Positions 24,506 through 32,675 of a DNA stretch of 64,000 bases are shown here, in pieces (position 1 is the stretch's first letter; each line of letters starts with the position of its first letter). The DNA lies in NCBI RefSeq assembly GCF_014196225.1, contig NZ_JACIDI010000006.1:143841-207840 (forward strand), written 5' to 3'. The notes under the pieces were generated by a model. That model was not told where the DNA came from, ran no database searches, and saw nothing but the letters and a program-made list of their open reading frames with translations. Origin of the DNA: Bacteroides pyogenes (lineage in GTDB: Bacteria > Bacteroidota > Bacteroidia > Bacteroidales > Bacteroidaceae). Both the position numbers and the translations under genes were made by a program.

Positions 24506-25171
24506 ATGGGAAACGAAGATTTTAACCTTGCGAAACTCTCGATGAATGAGTTGGCAGAACTTGTAGAGCAACACCTTCAGGCAATAGATACATGTGAGCC
24601 TCCTCTTGATTTAAGCGCATTCCCCATTATTGAGAAATATCTCAAGACATTGCGTACTCGGGCGGGTGAACTGAAAGAAGCTCTTGCCGCAATTCCCAAA
24701 GACAGTGTGTCGGAAAGTATCTTGCTCGCCGATCGTGCACGCGATAAGGCCCTCTCGGTCTTTCGCAGGAAGATGCAAATGTTTGAACTCACTACAGACC
24801 CCAATGAAGAAGCGGCCTACAAACAGTTGAACGAGATGTGGAGCAAGTATGAAACGCTGGCTTATATGAACTTTCAGGTGGAAACGGAGGGAATAAATGA
24901 ATTGGTCTTCAATCTCACTACTTCCCGCTTTTCTTCGCAAGTAGCAACATTGAATTTGGAACCGGAAGTGGAGCAGATGCGCACGGACAATGAAAATTTC
25001 AAGCGGGTATTTGGGCAAGACCCGGAGCGGAGTGAAGCAAAGATCTCTTATGATGCACGGGAACTCTACCATACTTTGATTGAAAATTACAAACGCTACC
25101 GTGAATATCTGCATACATCGCTCGAGGCGCATAACGAGCTTGTGGTGAAAAGAATCGTAGGATTGTTGTAA
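24506..25171 (+). CDS. Helical protein of unknown function (possibly DUF6261-like)
   Basis: A 221-residue soluble, almost wholly alpha-helical protein without signal peptide or membrane segments. It has repeated amphipathic helices such as KYLKTLRTRAGELKEALAAI and SYDARELYHTLIENYKRYREYLHTS. It resembles Bacteroides-specific proteins I associate with DUF6261, but I am not certain. No enzymatic motif is visible. It is read alone; the next gene has its own promoter. Confidence 0.6.
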   Translation: MGNEDFNLAKLSMNELAELVEQHLQAIDTCEPPLDLSAFPIIEKYLKTLRTRAGELKEALAAIPKDSVSESILLADRARDKALSVFRRKMQMFELTTDPNEEAAYKQLNEMWSKYETLAYMNFQVETEGINELVFNLTTSRFSSQVATLNLEPEVEQMRTDNENFKRVFGQDPERSEAKISYDARELYHTLIENYKRYREYLHTSLEAHNELVVKRIVGLL

Positions 25172-25210
25172 TTTTCGGATACTTATAACATCTTTTTATT
25201 ATTCAAACAG

Positions 25211-25240
25211 TTGTTTATTCATAAGAAAACAGTATATTTG
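25211..25240 (+). promoter_or_regulatory. Promoter of the 25264 lipoprotein gene
   Basis: TTG at 25211-25213 is followed, 19 bases later, by TATATTTG at 25233-25240. Both elements and the spacing match the Bacteroides primary sigma consensus. The implied leader is about 17 bases. Confidence 0.7.
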
Positions 25241-25263
25241 CTTGTACACTAAACTATTAACTT

Positions 25264-25716
25264 ATGGAAACATCTATGCGAAAAAAAAGAGTTGGCTTAA
25301 GGACGCGGATTAAATCTCTGTTCCCTGCCATTATTTTGTTGTGTGGACTTACGATTCTTTCGATTTCCTGCAACGATGACGATGATTCTCCTCTTCCTCC
25401 CGCAGTAGAGAAAGTTGTGTTGGTATTCGGAGTGGATCAGGGTGAAGGTGGGCTTTCGGCTATACCGGTTCCGGAAGATAAGGTCTCAGGGACGGTTAAA
25501 CAATTGGAATCTCCGGCGGAAATTGTGAAAGGCACAAAAGTGCATTTTATTGCCAGTCATTCCAAGTCGTGGACAATCAAGTATTGGAAGATTAATGGAG
25601 TCCTCATTCGTTCGGTAGAACCGGAGCAGATTTTTCTTATCAACGAGCATAAGGATGTTCGGGTTGCTTTCAAACCATGGAATGAAATTCAGCCATTAGA
25701 GTCTGCTGCCGAATAA
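25264..25716 (+). CDS. Surface lipoprotein with an InlB-repeat-like domain
   Basis: A 150-residue lipoprotein. The signal peptide has a basic start and lipobox LSISC (Cys37), followed by NDDDD, an acidic stretch expected to direct it to the cell surface. The C-terminal part (WTIKYWKINGVLI...IFLINEHKDVRVAF) resembles one divergent InlB B-repeat, a small beta module common in Bacteroides surface proteins. Met5 is a possible alternative start. Function unknown. Confidence 0.65.
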   Translation: METSMRKKRVGLRTRIKSLFPAIILLCGLTILSISCNDDDDSPLPPAVEKVVLVFGVDQGEGGLSAIPVPEDKVSGTVKQLESPAEIVKGTKVHFIASHSKSWTIKYWKINGVLIRSVEPEQIFLINEHKDVRVAFKPWNEIQPLESAAE

Positions 25717-25871
25717 ATGGAATAAGTTTAAATAGACTGAAATCTAAATATCCGTTTCAGTCTTTTCTGAAAAAATGCAGATTTGCACTAAAAGGGCGGG
25801 TTATCTCTGTCGTGAGAAGTGCATATCTGCGTTTTTTGCATTCTTTGTTTTCAGTTTTATATTTTGTTTTT

Positions 25872-25879
25872 TATCTTTG
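25872..25879 (+). promoter_or_regulatory. Candidate -7 box for the TPR gene
   Basis: TATCTTTG, 35 bases before the ATG. TTTG sequences lie 24 and 6 bases upstream, neither at ideal spacing. Confidence 0.45.
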
Positions 25880-25913
25880 CATATTTCAAAATCAAGTAGC
25901 TATATATCGGATT

Positions 25914-26597
25914 ATGAAGACCTTAACTTTCATTCTTTTTTCTCTGTTTTCGGTGCCTGTAATGGTAGGGGCACAGTCTGTCGATGAGATGCTGTCTAAA
26001 GTATCTGCTGCTATTGAAGCAGAACAACAGAGACAGGCAATCAGTTATTTTCGTCAGGCTGTCAAACTTAAGATAGAACGGTCGGAGATGTTCTATTGGA
26101 CAAATGTGGATAAGAACAATGCTATGGCTTCGAAGTTGGCTCATGAGTTGGCTGAAGGATATAAAAAGAATCGAAATTACGATAAGGCCTATTTATTCTA
26201 TAGAGAATTATTGCAGAAACAGCCTGATAATGTAAACTACTTGGAGAGTTGTGCTGAAATGCAAGTAGGGCGTGGGCATGAGAAAGAAGCAGTCAGAATA
26301 TACGAACAAATATTGCAGTTGGATGCCGATAATCTGGCTGCGAATATATTTTTAGGTAATTATTATTACTTGATGGCAGAAAAAGAAAAAGAGCAATTGG
26401 AAAATGAGTATAAAAAACTTTCTGCTCCTACAAGAATGCAGTATGCCAGTTACCGTAACAAGATGTCACAGCTTTTTTTAAATGGCTATCAGCGCGCCCG
26501 CGTTTCTTTGCAAAAAGTAGTATCAAAGTTTTCGTCTACGGAGGCGCGGAGAACATTAGATAAAATCTCTGTTATAGAAAAAGAGGTGAACCGATGA
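25914..26597 (+). CDS. Exported tetratricopeptide-repeat protein
   Basis: A 227-residue secreted protein. The signal peptide spans residues 1-20 (ending MVGAQ). TPR-like helix pairs follow: LAHELAEGYKKNRNYDKAYLFYRELLQKQPDN and VGRGHEKEAVRIYEQILQLDADN, then a longer helical tail. TPRs mediate protein contacts, so a periplasmic scaffold role is plausible but not shown. The start at 25914 gives a proper signal peptide; the longer frame from 25812 would span the -7 box. The stop codon lies inside the following terminator hairpin. Confidence 0.75.
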   Translation: MKTLTFILFSLFSVPVMVGAQSVDEMLSKVSAAIEAEQQRQAISYFRQAVKLKIERSEMFYWTNVDKNNAMASKLAHELAEGYKKNRNYDKAYLFYRELLQKQPDNVNYLESCAEMQVGRGHEKEAVRIYEQILQLDADNLAANIFLGNYYYLMAEKEKEQLENEYKKLSAPTRMQYASYRNKMSQLFLNGYQRARVSLQKVVSKFSSTEARRTLDKISVIEKEVNR

Positions 26598-26620
26598 TAT
26601 TTGTGGTTCACCTCTTTTTT
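26578..26620. terminator. Bidirectional intrinsic terminator
   Basis: AAGAGGTGAACC at 26581-26592 pairs with GGTTCACCTCTT at 26605-26616, flanked by A-run and T-run. It serves the rightward TPR gene and the convergent leftward S41 protease gene. The TPR stop codon is within the stem-loop. Confidence 0.9.
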
Positions 26621-26626
26621 AAAAAT

Positions 26627-28360
26627 TTATTTTATCATTCCGATCTGTCGGGTTTCAGGAACCGGCAGTGTTGTCAGTCTTGGTTGCTCTATTGCCGACC
26701 GTGTGCTGCCCCCCATCCTAAAGGGTTTCCCTGTGATAAGACTGATAGCTTTTCCGTATAATGGTTCGTCTTCAGCACCGAATTCTTTGTATCCTTCAAA
26801 CTCTCTGCCTCGAGGATTATTCTCATTTATAATATGGTCGGGGTCGAATCCGTTCTCATAGGCTCCAAAGTCTTTGGCATTATAGGATTGAAAAGTGATA
26901 GGAAAGAATTCGTAGGTTCCCGCTTTAGTTGTGAACTCGGTTCCTTCCATTCCTACGTTTTTGCCGTTTGTCCGCTCACCGATGAGGATGACTTCTATGT
27001 CTATACCTCTTAATGAATTAATCACAAGCTCACTGGCTGAGGCTGTCTGCCCGCTCACAAGGCAATAGACCTTGGATAAGTTCACCGCCCCTTCAGCAAG
27101 CGAAGTGTTCAGATTTTTGTATGTGGAGTATAAAAATGGGTCTGTTTTCTTTTTGTTGCCGATTGCTTTCATTCGCTCCTCATTGTATCGGTATGAAGAA
27201 AACACCTCTCCCTCGTATGCGCTCCCGGCAATGCAACTGGAGATTAATTGAGCGGATATTACATGCCCTCCTCCATTGTAGCGAAGGTCAAGAATGAGGT
27301 CCGTAATGTTTTCTTTTTTGAATTTCTTGAATACATCGAACAATTCCTGATCGAATCCGGCATCGAATTTGCTATATACCAAATACCCGATTCTATGCGA
27401 ATGGTTATTCTTTACATGACTGTAAATAACAGGATTCACTTCTATCGGGCCGGAGTTGATGTTATAAACTCTTCCGTCTTTATCGGTCACTTGTTGTGTA
27501 GACCGGGAATCACCGGCTATCAAACTGATATATATATCCTTCCATTCTTTTGTAGAAATCGACTCTCCACCGACTTTATGTATTTCCATTCCTCGTTTCA
27601 AGCCGGCTTGATCTGCCGATGAACCGGGATGTACTCCTTGTATCACAAAGAACCATTTTGATGAAGAGAGCTCTTGCACAGGTTGCAATCCGACAAAACC
27701 ATAGCTGTATTCTTTCTCTTTTTCTATCTTATCTTTTCCTGCTCGGGTATTCGAGCGTAAATCCGGATCAAGCTTACGTATATAGGAGTATAATGAATAA
27801 TAAATCTTTCCGTCAATTCCTTGATAAACTTTCTTATCTAAATTGTTTGTTCGCATGCTTCCGAGTGTTTCTTTCACAAAATCATCGTAGGCTAAGGTAA
27901 AATCAGGAGTAAGAGTTTTATACTCTTCATTCCATAAATACTTTTCTTTTAGATAGTTATTCACAAGATCATTTATTTCCCTGTCTTTATCCTCTTCATT
28001 AATCTTTATTTTGACTTTAAAACTGCTTTTGGTGCTATAACCGCTTACGCGAATGGTAATGATTGCTTCTTTATCCGATGAGTTGTGCGTTCTTATGATT
28101 AGCGTGTTTTTTCCTGCTCCTCCGGAGTTTTTATTGAGTGACACTAATGCAGTGGAGCTGCTTTGAGCAATCCAACTGGCCTTTGCCGTAAAGGCAACAG
28201 TTTTCTCTTTTCCCGCGGGGATTGTATATGTTTGGCCTTCGACCCATTCCTGCTCTGTAATTCCGTTGCCTTGCAGTGTTTCATCATCTTTACAGGAGAT
28301 TAGAATAACTGTCAGCAAGGTAAGCAAAATGCCGGATAATTTATAAGATATTGTTGTCAT
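26627..28360 (-). CDS. S41-family peptidase lipoprotein with BACON and PDZ domains
   Basis: A 577-residue surface or periplasmic lipoprotein protease. The lipobox LISC is followed by KDDE. A BACON-type beta-sandwich (about 40-125, FTAKASWIAQSSSTALVSL) comes next, then a helical linker, a PDZ domain (VIQGVHPGSSADQAGLKRGM) and an S41 catalytic domain. In the last, LDLRYNGGGH and SGQTASASELVINSL carry the catalytic serine, and GERTNGKNVG the probable lysine. S41 enzymes cleave C-terminal segments of proteins. BACON domains are linked to glycan or mucin binding in Bacteroidetes. Start set at MTTISYKLSG, giving a correct lipoprotein signal; the frame also opens at 28387. A TATCTTTG box lies at 28398-28405 (complement). 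Confidence 0.88.
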   Translation of the reverse strand: MTTISYKLSGILLTLLTVILISCKDDETLQGNGITEQEWVEGQTYTIPAGKEKTVAFTAKASWIAQSSSTALVSLNKNSGGAGKNTLIIRTHNSSDKEAIITIRVSGYSTKSSFKVKIKINEEDKDREINDLVNNYLKEKYLWNEEYKTLTPDFTLAYDDFVKETLGSMRTNNLDKKVYQGIDGKIYYSLYSYIRKLDPDLRSNTRAGKDKIEKEKEYSYGFVGLQPVQELSSSKWFFVIQGVHPGSSADQAGLKRGMEIHKVGGESISTKEWKDIYISLIAGDSRSTQQVTDKDGRVYNINSGPIEVNPVIYSHVKNNHSHRIGYLVYSKFDAGFDQELFDVFKKFKKENITDLILDLRYNGGGHVISAQLISSCIAGSAYEGEVFSSYRYNEERMKAIGNKKKTDPFLYSTYKNLNTSLAEGAVNLSKVYCLVSGQTASASELVINSLRGIDIEVILIGERTNGKNVGMEGTEFTTKAGTYEFFPITFQSYNAKDFGAYENGFDPDHIINENNPRGREFEGYKEFGAEDEPLYGKAISLITGKPFRMGGSTRSAIEQPRLTTLPVPETRQIGMIK

Positions 28361-28397
28361 TGGGTTAAAACAATTTTTAGATAACAAAAATAATTGC

Positions 28398-28405
28398 CAA
28401 AGATA
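28398..28405 (-). promoter_or_regulatory. Candidate -7 box for the S41 peptidase gene
   Basis: The complement reads TATCTTTG, 38 bases before the chosen start; no clear -33 box. Confidence 0.45.
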
Positions 28406-28431
28406 ATGCTTAATTTGATAGTTGTATGATG

Positions 28432-29190
28432 TTATATTGATAAATATTCTACTTCCTTAAACATATATCCTCTCTTTGTTAAGTTTTTATCTTCCAGAAT
28501 CAGCTTTCCTTGAGGTTCTACGTTTATTATTCGTGCACAAAACTCTCCGGTAGCATCTTTGTACGGATAGAAACCTTCTTTTCTGAAAAGTGCTTCTTTA
28601 TAACGTTTCTCGATTGAGTCGACATTATTCATGCATAGCTTCCGATAGTAAGACTGAATCCGGAGCATGATGTTTCTCAATATGTCAATGGTCTCGTATT
28701 GTTTTTTTGTAATTTGGAATAATGAAACAGGATTTGGGGCAGAACTGTGGAAAGCCTCTTGGTTCACGTTGAGCCCAACACCTACAATGCTTCGGCAGAG
28801 GTTTTGTCCCATCAGATCATGTTCGATAAGAATGCCTGCTATTTTTTTGTTTTCCCAATAGATGTCGTTCGGCCATTTGATGGAAAAACCCTCCGTATAA
28901 GTATCCAATTCTTCTTTTATGGCTAAAGATACAATCTGGGAGATAAGGAATTGTCGGTTCGCTTCGAGGAAATCAGGGAAGATGACAAAACTGAATAATA
29001 AGTTTTTTGAATCATCCGATTCCCATGAATTACCCCGCTGTCCTCTTCCTGAGGTTTGGAAATCGGACAGAACGGTAGTCCATGCCTCTACGCTTTGCCG
29101 ATCACATAATTGTTGAATCCATGTATTCGTAGATATAGTTTTACTGAGATGTATTAACGGCATAGGGAGCGATTCATGCAATGGCATCAT
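28432..29190 (-). CDS. birA: Biotin--[acetyl-CoA-carboxylase] ligase
   Basis: A 252-residue biotin protein ligase that adenylates biotin and transfers it to carboxyl-carrier proteins. The biotin/ATP loop GRGQRGNSWESD is near 48, followed by KWPNDIYWENKKIAGILIEH near 104 and VGVGLNVNQE near 136. No N-terminal helix-turn-helix is present, so it is a class I ligase without repressor function. The frame overlaps the end of the YjbR-like gene by 17 bases; starting at the internal MPLIHLSKT (29163) would avoid that overlap. Confidence 0.93.
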   Translation of the reverse strand: MMPLHESLPMPLIHLSKTISTNTWIQQLCDRQSVEAWTTVLSDFQTSGRGQRGNSWESDDSKNLLFSFVIFPDFLEANRQFLISQIVSLAIKEELDTYTEGFSIKWPNDIYWENKKIAGILIEHDLMGQNLCRSIVGVGLNVNQEAFHSSAPNPVSLFQITKKQYETIDILRNIMLRIQSYYRKLCMNNVDSIEKRYKEALFRKEGFYPYKDATGEFCARIINVEPQGKLILEDKNLTKRGYMFKEVEYLSI

Positions 29191-29530
29191 ATTCAGTACG
29201 CAATTTTTTGGTGAATTTCTTTATTACTTCTTCGTATGAGTGGTCTATCAGTTCTTTCAGCAGTACGTCGTTTACATCTTTATCTAATCGGACGTTGTTC
29301 CAATGTCTCTTATTGAAATGATAGGCACCCTCAATCCCTTCATAATGCTCGCGTAAATCAATGGCACGTTCCGGATCGCATTTGAGAGCTACGGAGTTGG
29401 CTTTTTCGAGATCGATAAGAGCAAACATTTTGCTCATTACTTTCATAACCAAAGAGGTTTCATTAAATGGAAAAGATTCGGTGACGCCTTTTTTTCTCAG
29501 GCAATATTCTCTGACAGATTCTATGTTCAT
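29174..29530 (-). CDS. MmcQ/YjbR-family protein
   Basis: A 118-residue protein of the MmcQ/YjbR family: NIESVREYCLRKKGVTESFPF at the N-terminus, VMKVMSKMFALIDL, and HFNKRHWNNVRLD near 70. The fold resembles a double-psi DNA-binding module; the function is not established. It lies between yraN (17 bases upstream) and birA (overlapping), so all three are probably co-transcribed. Confidence 0.88.
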   Translation of the reverse strand: MNIESVREYCLRKKGVTESFPFNETSLVMKVMSKMFALIDLEKANSVALKCDPERAIDLREHYEGIEGAYHFNKRHWNNVRLDKDVNDVLLKELIDHSYEEVIKKFTKKLRTEYDAIA

Positions 29531-29547
29531 AAGTGTTTCTTAACGTT

Positions 29548-29913
29548 TTAGAATAAAGGTGGATAAAAAGCTTCTTCTATGTGTTCTATTTTAAAGTTTG
29601 CTTTATCACCTATTAGAGTTATTATATCGAATTGTACCGGAACATCGATTTGAAACAATTTCATATATGTGTCAGTGGCGCGTACAGTCCGCCTTATTTT
29701 CAATGCACCCACTGCATCTTGAGGAAGAGCGAACTGTGTGTCTTTGCGGGTTTTCACTTCCACAACGATCAGTTTGTTATTCTTTTCTGCTACAATGTCT
29801 AACTCCAAATGCCCTCTTCTCCAGTTGCGGTGAAGAATAACATAGCCTTTCTTTCTCAGGTAAAGGGTTGCAGCGTCCTCTCCTGCTTTCCCCAAATCAT
29901 TATGCGCTGCCAT
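29548..29913 (-). CDS. yraN: YraN-family (UPF0102) endonuclease-like protein
   Basis: A 121-residue protein with the restriction-endonuclease-like UPF0102 fold. LGKAGEDAATLYLRKKGY lies at 7-24, ELDIVAEKNNKLIVVEVKTR (about 37-56) carries the putative metal-binding Asp/Glu-x-Lys set, and AVGALKIRRTVRATDTYM follows. Biochemical role uncertain, possibly DNA processing. First gene of yraN-yjbR-birA. A TAAATTTG box lies upstream (complement of 29978-29985). Confidence 0.92.
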   Translation of the reverse strand: MAAHNDLGKAGEDAATLYLRKKGYVILHRNWRRGHLELDIVAEKNNKLIVVEVKTRKDTQFALPQDAVGALKIRRTVRATDTYMKLFQIDVPVQFDIITLIGDKANFKIEHIEEAFYPPLF

Positions 29914-29997
29914 GATTGAATATTTATTCTGTATCTTTTATATATATATAAATGGCTATAATTTAGACTCATCATTGCAAATTTACTGTTTTTATTC

Positions 29998-30027
29998 TTT
30001 GTTTTTTAAGAAGTAAAAGTAATTTTG
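29998..30027 (+). promoter_or_regulatory. Promoter of the RHH-tadA operon
   Basis: TTTG at 29998-30001 and TAATTTTG at 30020-30027, spaced 18 bases, match the Bacteroides consensus well. The -7 box ends only eight bases before the first ATG (30036), implying a leaderless or nearly leaderless transcript, unless translation starts at the internal ATG at 30099. Confidence 0.65.
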
Positions 30028-30035
30028 CAGAAGAT

Positions 30036-30269
30036 ATGAAAAAAAAGAGTCGAAGAAGCCCCAATTTATATCCGGAGTGTGTCAAACGCGAACGCCGTAT
30101 GAGTATTTTGCTGAGTGAAGATGAACAATTAATCGTTGATCGCTATTTGGCAAAATATAAGATAACAAATAAATCGCGTTGGCTGCGCGAAACGATTTTG
30201 ATGTTCATCCACAGAAATATGGAAGAAGATTATCCGACTCTTTTTGGTGAACATGATATGAGACGTTAA
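30036..30269 (+). CDS. Small ribbon-helix-helix-like protein upstream of tadA
   Basis: A 77-residue basic protein. A Lys/Arg-rich start is followed by RRMSILLSEDEQLIVDRYLA and KSRWLRETILMFIHR, a strand-helix-helix pattern like MetJ/Arc/CopG DNA-binding proteins. It ends one base before the tadA start, so the two are co-transcribed. No toxin partner is adjacent. DNA binding is inferred from the predicted fold only. An internal start at MSILLSEDEQ is possible. Confidence 0.65.
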   Translation: MKKKSRRSPNLYPECVKRERRMSILLSEDEQLIVDRYLAKYKITNKSRWLRETILMFIHRNMEEDYPTLFGEHDMRR

Positions 30270-30270
30270 T

Positions 30271-30714
30271 ATGATATTGGATGACGCATATTTTATGAAA
30301 CAAGCCTTAATAGAGGCCTCGAAAGCTGCCGAAAGAGGGGAGGTTCCTGTGGGGGCTGTGATTGTTTGCAAGGAGCGGATCATTGCCCGGGCACATAATT
30401 TGACTGAAACGTTGAATGATGTGACGGCCCATGCTGAGATGCAAGCTATTACTGCTGCCGCCAACGTACTTGGTGGAAAATACTTAAATGAATGTACTCT
30501 TTACGTAACCATAGAGCCGTGTGTAATGTGTGCGGGAGCTATTGCCTGGGCACAAATGGGGAAACTTGTATTTGGCGCAGAGGATAAGAAACGCGGATAT
30601 CAAAAATATGCAGCTCAATCTTTACATCCTAAAACGGAAGTTGTTAAAGGAGTATTGGCAGAGCATTGTACTGCATTGATGAAAGACTTTTTTGTCGATA
30701 AAAGAAAAAGATAA
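30271..30714 (+). CDS. tadA: tRNA(adenine34) deaminase
   Basis: TadA converts wobble adenosine 34 of tRNA-Arg(ACG) to inosine. The 147-residue cytidine-deaminase fold carries the zinc motifs HAEMQAI (His54, proton-shuttle Glu56) and PCVMCAGA (Cys84, Cys87), with the N-terminal AAERGEVPVGAVIV typical of TadA. It follows the small RHH-like gene by one base and converges on DUF4834. Confidence 0.95.
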   Translation: MILDDAYFMKQALIEASKAAERGEVPVGAVIVCKERIIARAHNLTETLNDVTAHAEMQAITAAANVLGGKYLNECTLYVTIEPCVMCAGAIAWAQMGKLVFGAEDKKRGYQKYAAQSLHPKTEVVKGVLAEHCTALMKDFFVDKRKR

Positions 30715-30723
30715 TTTCTTTTA

Positions 30724-31035
30724 TTATGAAGAAGAGTCGTCCTTTATTTCTTCAAAATCCACATACTCACCTTCGTCTTTGCTGAATATTTTTTTCTGGT
30801 TTTGTTTTTCCTCACCATCAGAAAAATCATTCACCTCATAATCGTAATATCCAGAATAAGATTTTGCTTTTTTATTTGCATCTTGATGGGTATTTCTCTG
30901 TTCAAAGTTTGTATGCTTATGTCGGGATGAATTGCGGCCGAATCCCAAAATAGCTCTTAGAATGGTTATTATGATAGATAGTCCGAATAAGAGAACTATA
31001 AATAAAAAGAAGAGTAGAAATAAAAGTATACTCAT
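30724..31035 (-). CDS. DUF4834-family membrane protein
   Basis: A 103-residue protein with one N-terminal transmembrane helix (residues 2-30, nearly all Leu/Ile/Phe) and a long charged, low-complexity cytoplasmic tail (YYDYEVNDFSDGEEKQNQKK, ending in Ser/Asp/Glu). It matches the Bacteroidetes family DUF4834; function unknown. It lies 66 bases past pssA in the same direction and may be the third gene of the psd-pssA transcript. Confidence 0.85.
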   Translation of the reverse strand: MSILLFLLFFLFIVLLFGLSIIITILRAILGFGRNSSRHKHTNFEQRNTHQDANKKAKSYSGYYDYEVNDFSDGEEKQNQKKIFSKDEGEYVDFEEIKDDSSS

Positions 31036-31101
31036 GAGACTTTAGCTTTGATATAATACACGATATAGTTTATATCTACAACATTCGTGCCGGAATTTTG
31101 T

Positions 31102-31809
31102 TTATTTCTCTTTTCTTGTCAGAAGAGAAAGTAGAACATACCATACGATAATTGATGCAAAACCGCTTATCCCTAATAATGCAAGGAGAGGTATGCACCC
31201 TATCAGAAAAATGAAGCTGATTTTATTGTCCTGCCAAGAGAAGTTTTTGAACTTCAGAGAGAACATAGGAATCTCCGATACTAACAGCCAAGAAGAGAGA
31301 CATACCAAAAATAATAAATAAAAAGGATGGCAAAAATCGGAAATAAGAAAGGAGTGTGTTCCTACTGCCAAAGCTCCCCAAAACAATGCATTGGCAGGGA
31401 CTGGAAGCCCGATGAAGGATGTGGTTTGCCGTGTGTCGTTATTGAATTTGGCTAAGCGTAGAGCCGAAAACACAGATATAAGAAAAGCTGCATATGGCAG
31501 GTGAGAAGCCAAAAAGGTAATGCTTGGTGGATAGTACATTTCTTTGAAAATGGAAAAAGCAATCAATGAAGGGGCAACTCCAAAACTCACATTATCAGCC
31601 AATGAGTCTAAATCTTTTCCAATGGAAGAGTGTGCGTGAAGCAGGCGAGCCAGCATTCCGTCAAAGAAATCGAAAACGGCACTTAAAATAATAAAAAGTA
31701 AAGCCAAATCATATTGGGATTGGAATCCCATAACACAAGCGATACAGCCCGAAAAAAGATTCAAGCAAGTAACAGTGTTTGGAAGATTTCTTTTTATAAC
31801 ATGTGTCAT
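31102..31809 (-). CDS. pssA: CDP-diacylglycerol--serine O-phosphatidyltransferase
   Basis: PssA makes phosphatidylserine from CDP-diacylglycerol and serine in the inner membrane. The 235-residue polytopic protein carries the CDP-alcohol phosphotransferase signature across DGMLARLLHAHSSIGKDLDS and the next AD (about 49-71), with the conserved Asp, Gly, Ala-Arg and terminal Asp positions. Psd, which decarboxylates its product, is 12 bases upstream, so the pair supplies phosphatidylethanolamine. Confidence 0.95.
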   Translation of the reverse strand: MTHVIKRNLPNTVTCLNLFSGCIACVMGFQSQYDLALLFIILSAVFDFFDGMLARLLHAHSSIGKDLDSLADNVSFGVAPSLIAFSIFKEMYYPPSITFLASHLPYAAFLISVFSALRLAKFNNDTRQTTSFIGLPVPANALFWGALAVGTHSFLISDFCHPFYLLFLVCLSSWLLVSEIPMFSLKFKNFSWQDNKISFIFLIGCIPLLALLGISGFASIIVWYVLLSLLTRKEK

Positions 31810-31821
31810 TCTCGAAATTAA

Positions 31822-32508
31822 TTATTTGAGTTTGGCAATAACCGTTTGGTTACCGGTTGTCAGTTGTCCCATAGAAACGCAAACTTCTGTACCAAGAGGC
31901 AGATATACGTCTACACGAGAACCGAATTTGATGAATCCCATGTGTTCGTCGATATAACACTCTTCGCCTGCTTCGGCGTAAGTTACGATTCGGCGTGCTA
32001 TAGCACCAGCGATTTGGCGGGTCAGTATCTCCGTTCCCTCCGGTGTTTCGATAACAATAGTGGAACGCTCGTTCTCGGTGCTGGCCTTTGGCAACCAAGC
32101 CTTCATGAAATTACCGTTATGATGGCATACCTTCTTGATTGTTCCGTCTACGGGATACCAGTTGGCATGAACGTTTACAATGCTCATAAAGATTGAAATC
32201 ATTAATCGGCGATCATGGAAGTATTCATTTTCTTCCACCTCTTCTATCACTACAATTTTCCCATCTGCAGGAGCCACGACGATTTTTTCGGTTTCTTCAC
32301 CGAAGAAACGGATGGGGCAACGGAAAAAGTTAACCATCAACAAATAAAACGAAATGCTGATAACTAACACTGTGTAGAAAGGTATTTTGCAGTCCATCCC
32401 CCAGTAGAAGGCGGCATTGATCAATAACAATAACAGTAGGCTACCCGCTAATATATGTGTTCCTTCGCGATGAATGCGTATCTTTTTTAATTTTTTCAGT
32501 CGGCTCAT
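31822..32508 (-). CDS. psd: Phosphatidylserine decarboxylase proenzyme
   Basis: A 228-residue Psd of the short class. Two N-terminal hydrophobic helices (about 20-60) are followed by the decarboxylase domain with [14 protein letters not shown] near 77 and [10 protein letters not shown] near 113. The self-cleavage site is FGS within [14 protein letters not shown]; Ser197 should become the pyruvoyl group. Usual consensus is LGST, so FGSR is a mild variant seen in this class. It is first in psd-pssA and divergent from dnaE. Confidence 0.94.
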   Translation of the reverse strand: MSRLKKLKKIRIHREGTHILAGSLLLLLLINAAFYWGMDCKIPFYTVLVISISFYLLMVNFFRCPIRFFGEETEKIVVAPADGKIVVIEEVEENEYFHDRRLMISIFMSIVNVHANWYPVDGTIKKVCHHNGNFMKAWLPKASTENERSTIVIETPEGTEILTRQIAGAIARRIVTYAEAGEECYIDEHMGFIKFGSRVDVYLPLGTEVCVSMGQLTTGNQTVIAKLK

Positions 32509-32533
32509 GTATGCTCTTTAATGATATTTGGTG

Positions 32534-32564
32534 CAAAAATAGAGTTATTTTAAAGAATCAGCAA
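32534..32564 (-). promoter_or_regulatory. Promoter of psd-pssA
   Basis: On the complement, TTG (32564-32562) is followed after 20 bases by TATTTTTG (32541-32534). Both match the Bacteroides consensus; the psd ATG is 25 bases downstream. Confidence 0.6.
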
Positions 32565-32675
32565 GTAAATGGGGATAGAAATAAGAGTGTTGATAACTTT
32601 TTGGAGATTATTTTGGTTTATAATGGGGGAGGCAGTAATTTTATGGCATTAATTTATCTACTTATCAGTATTATT

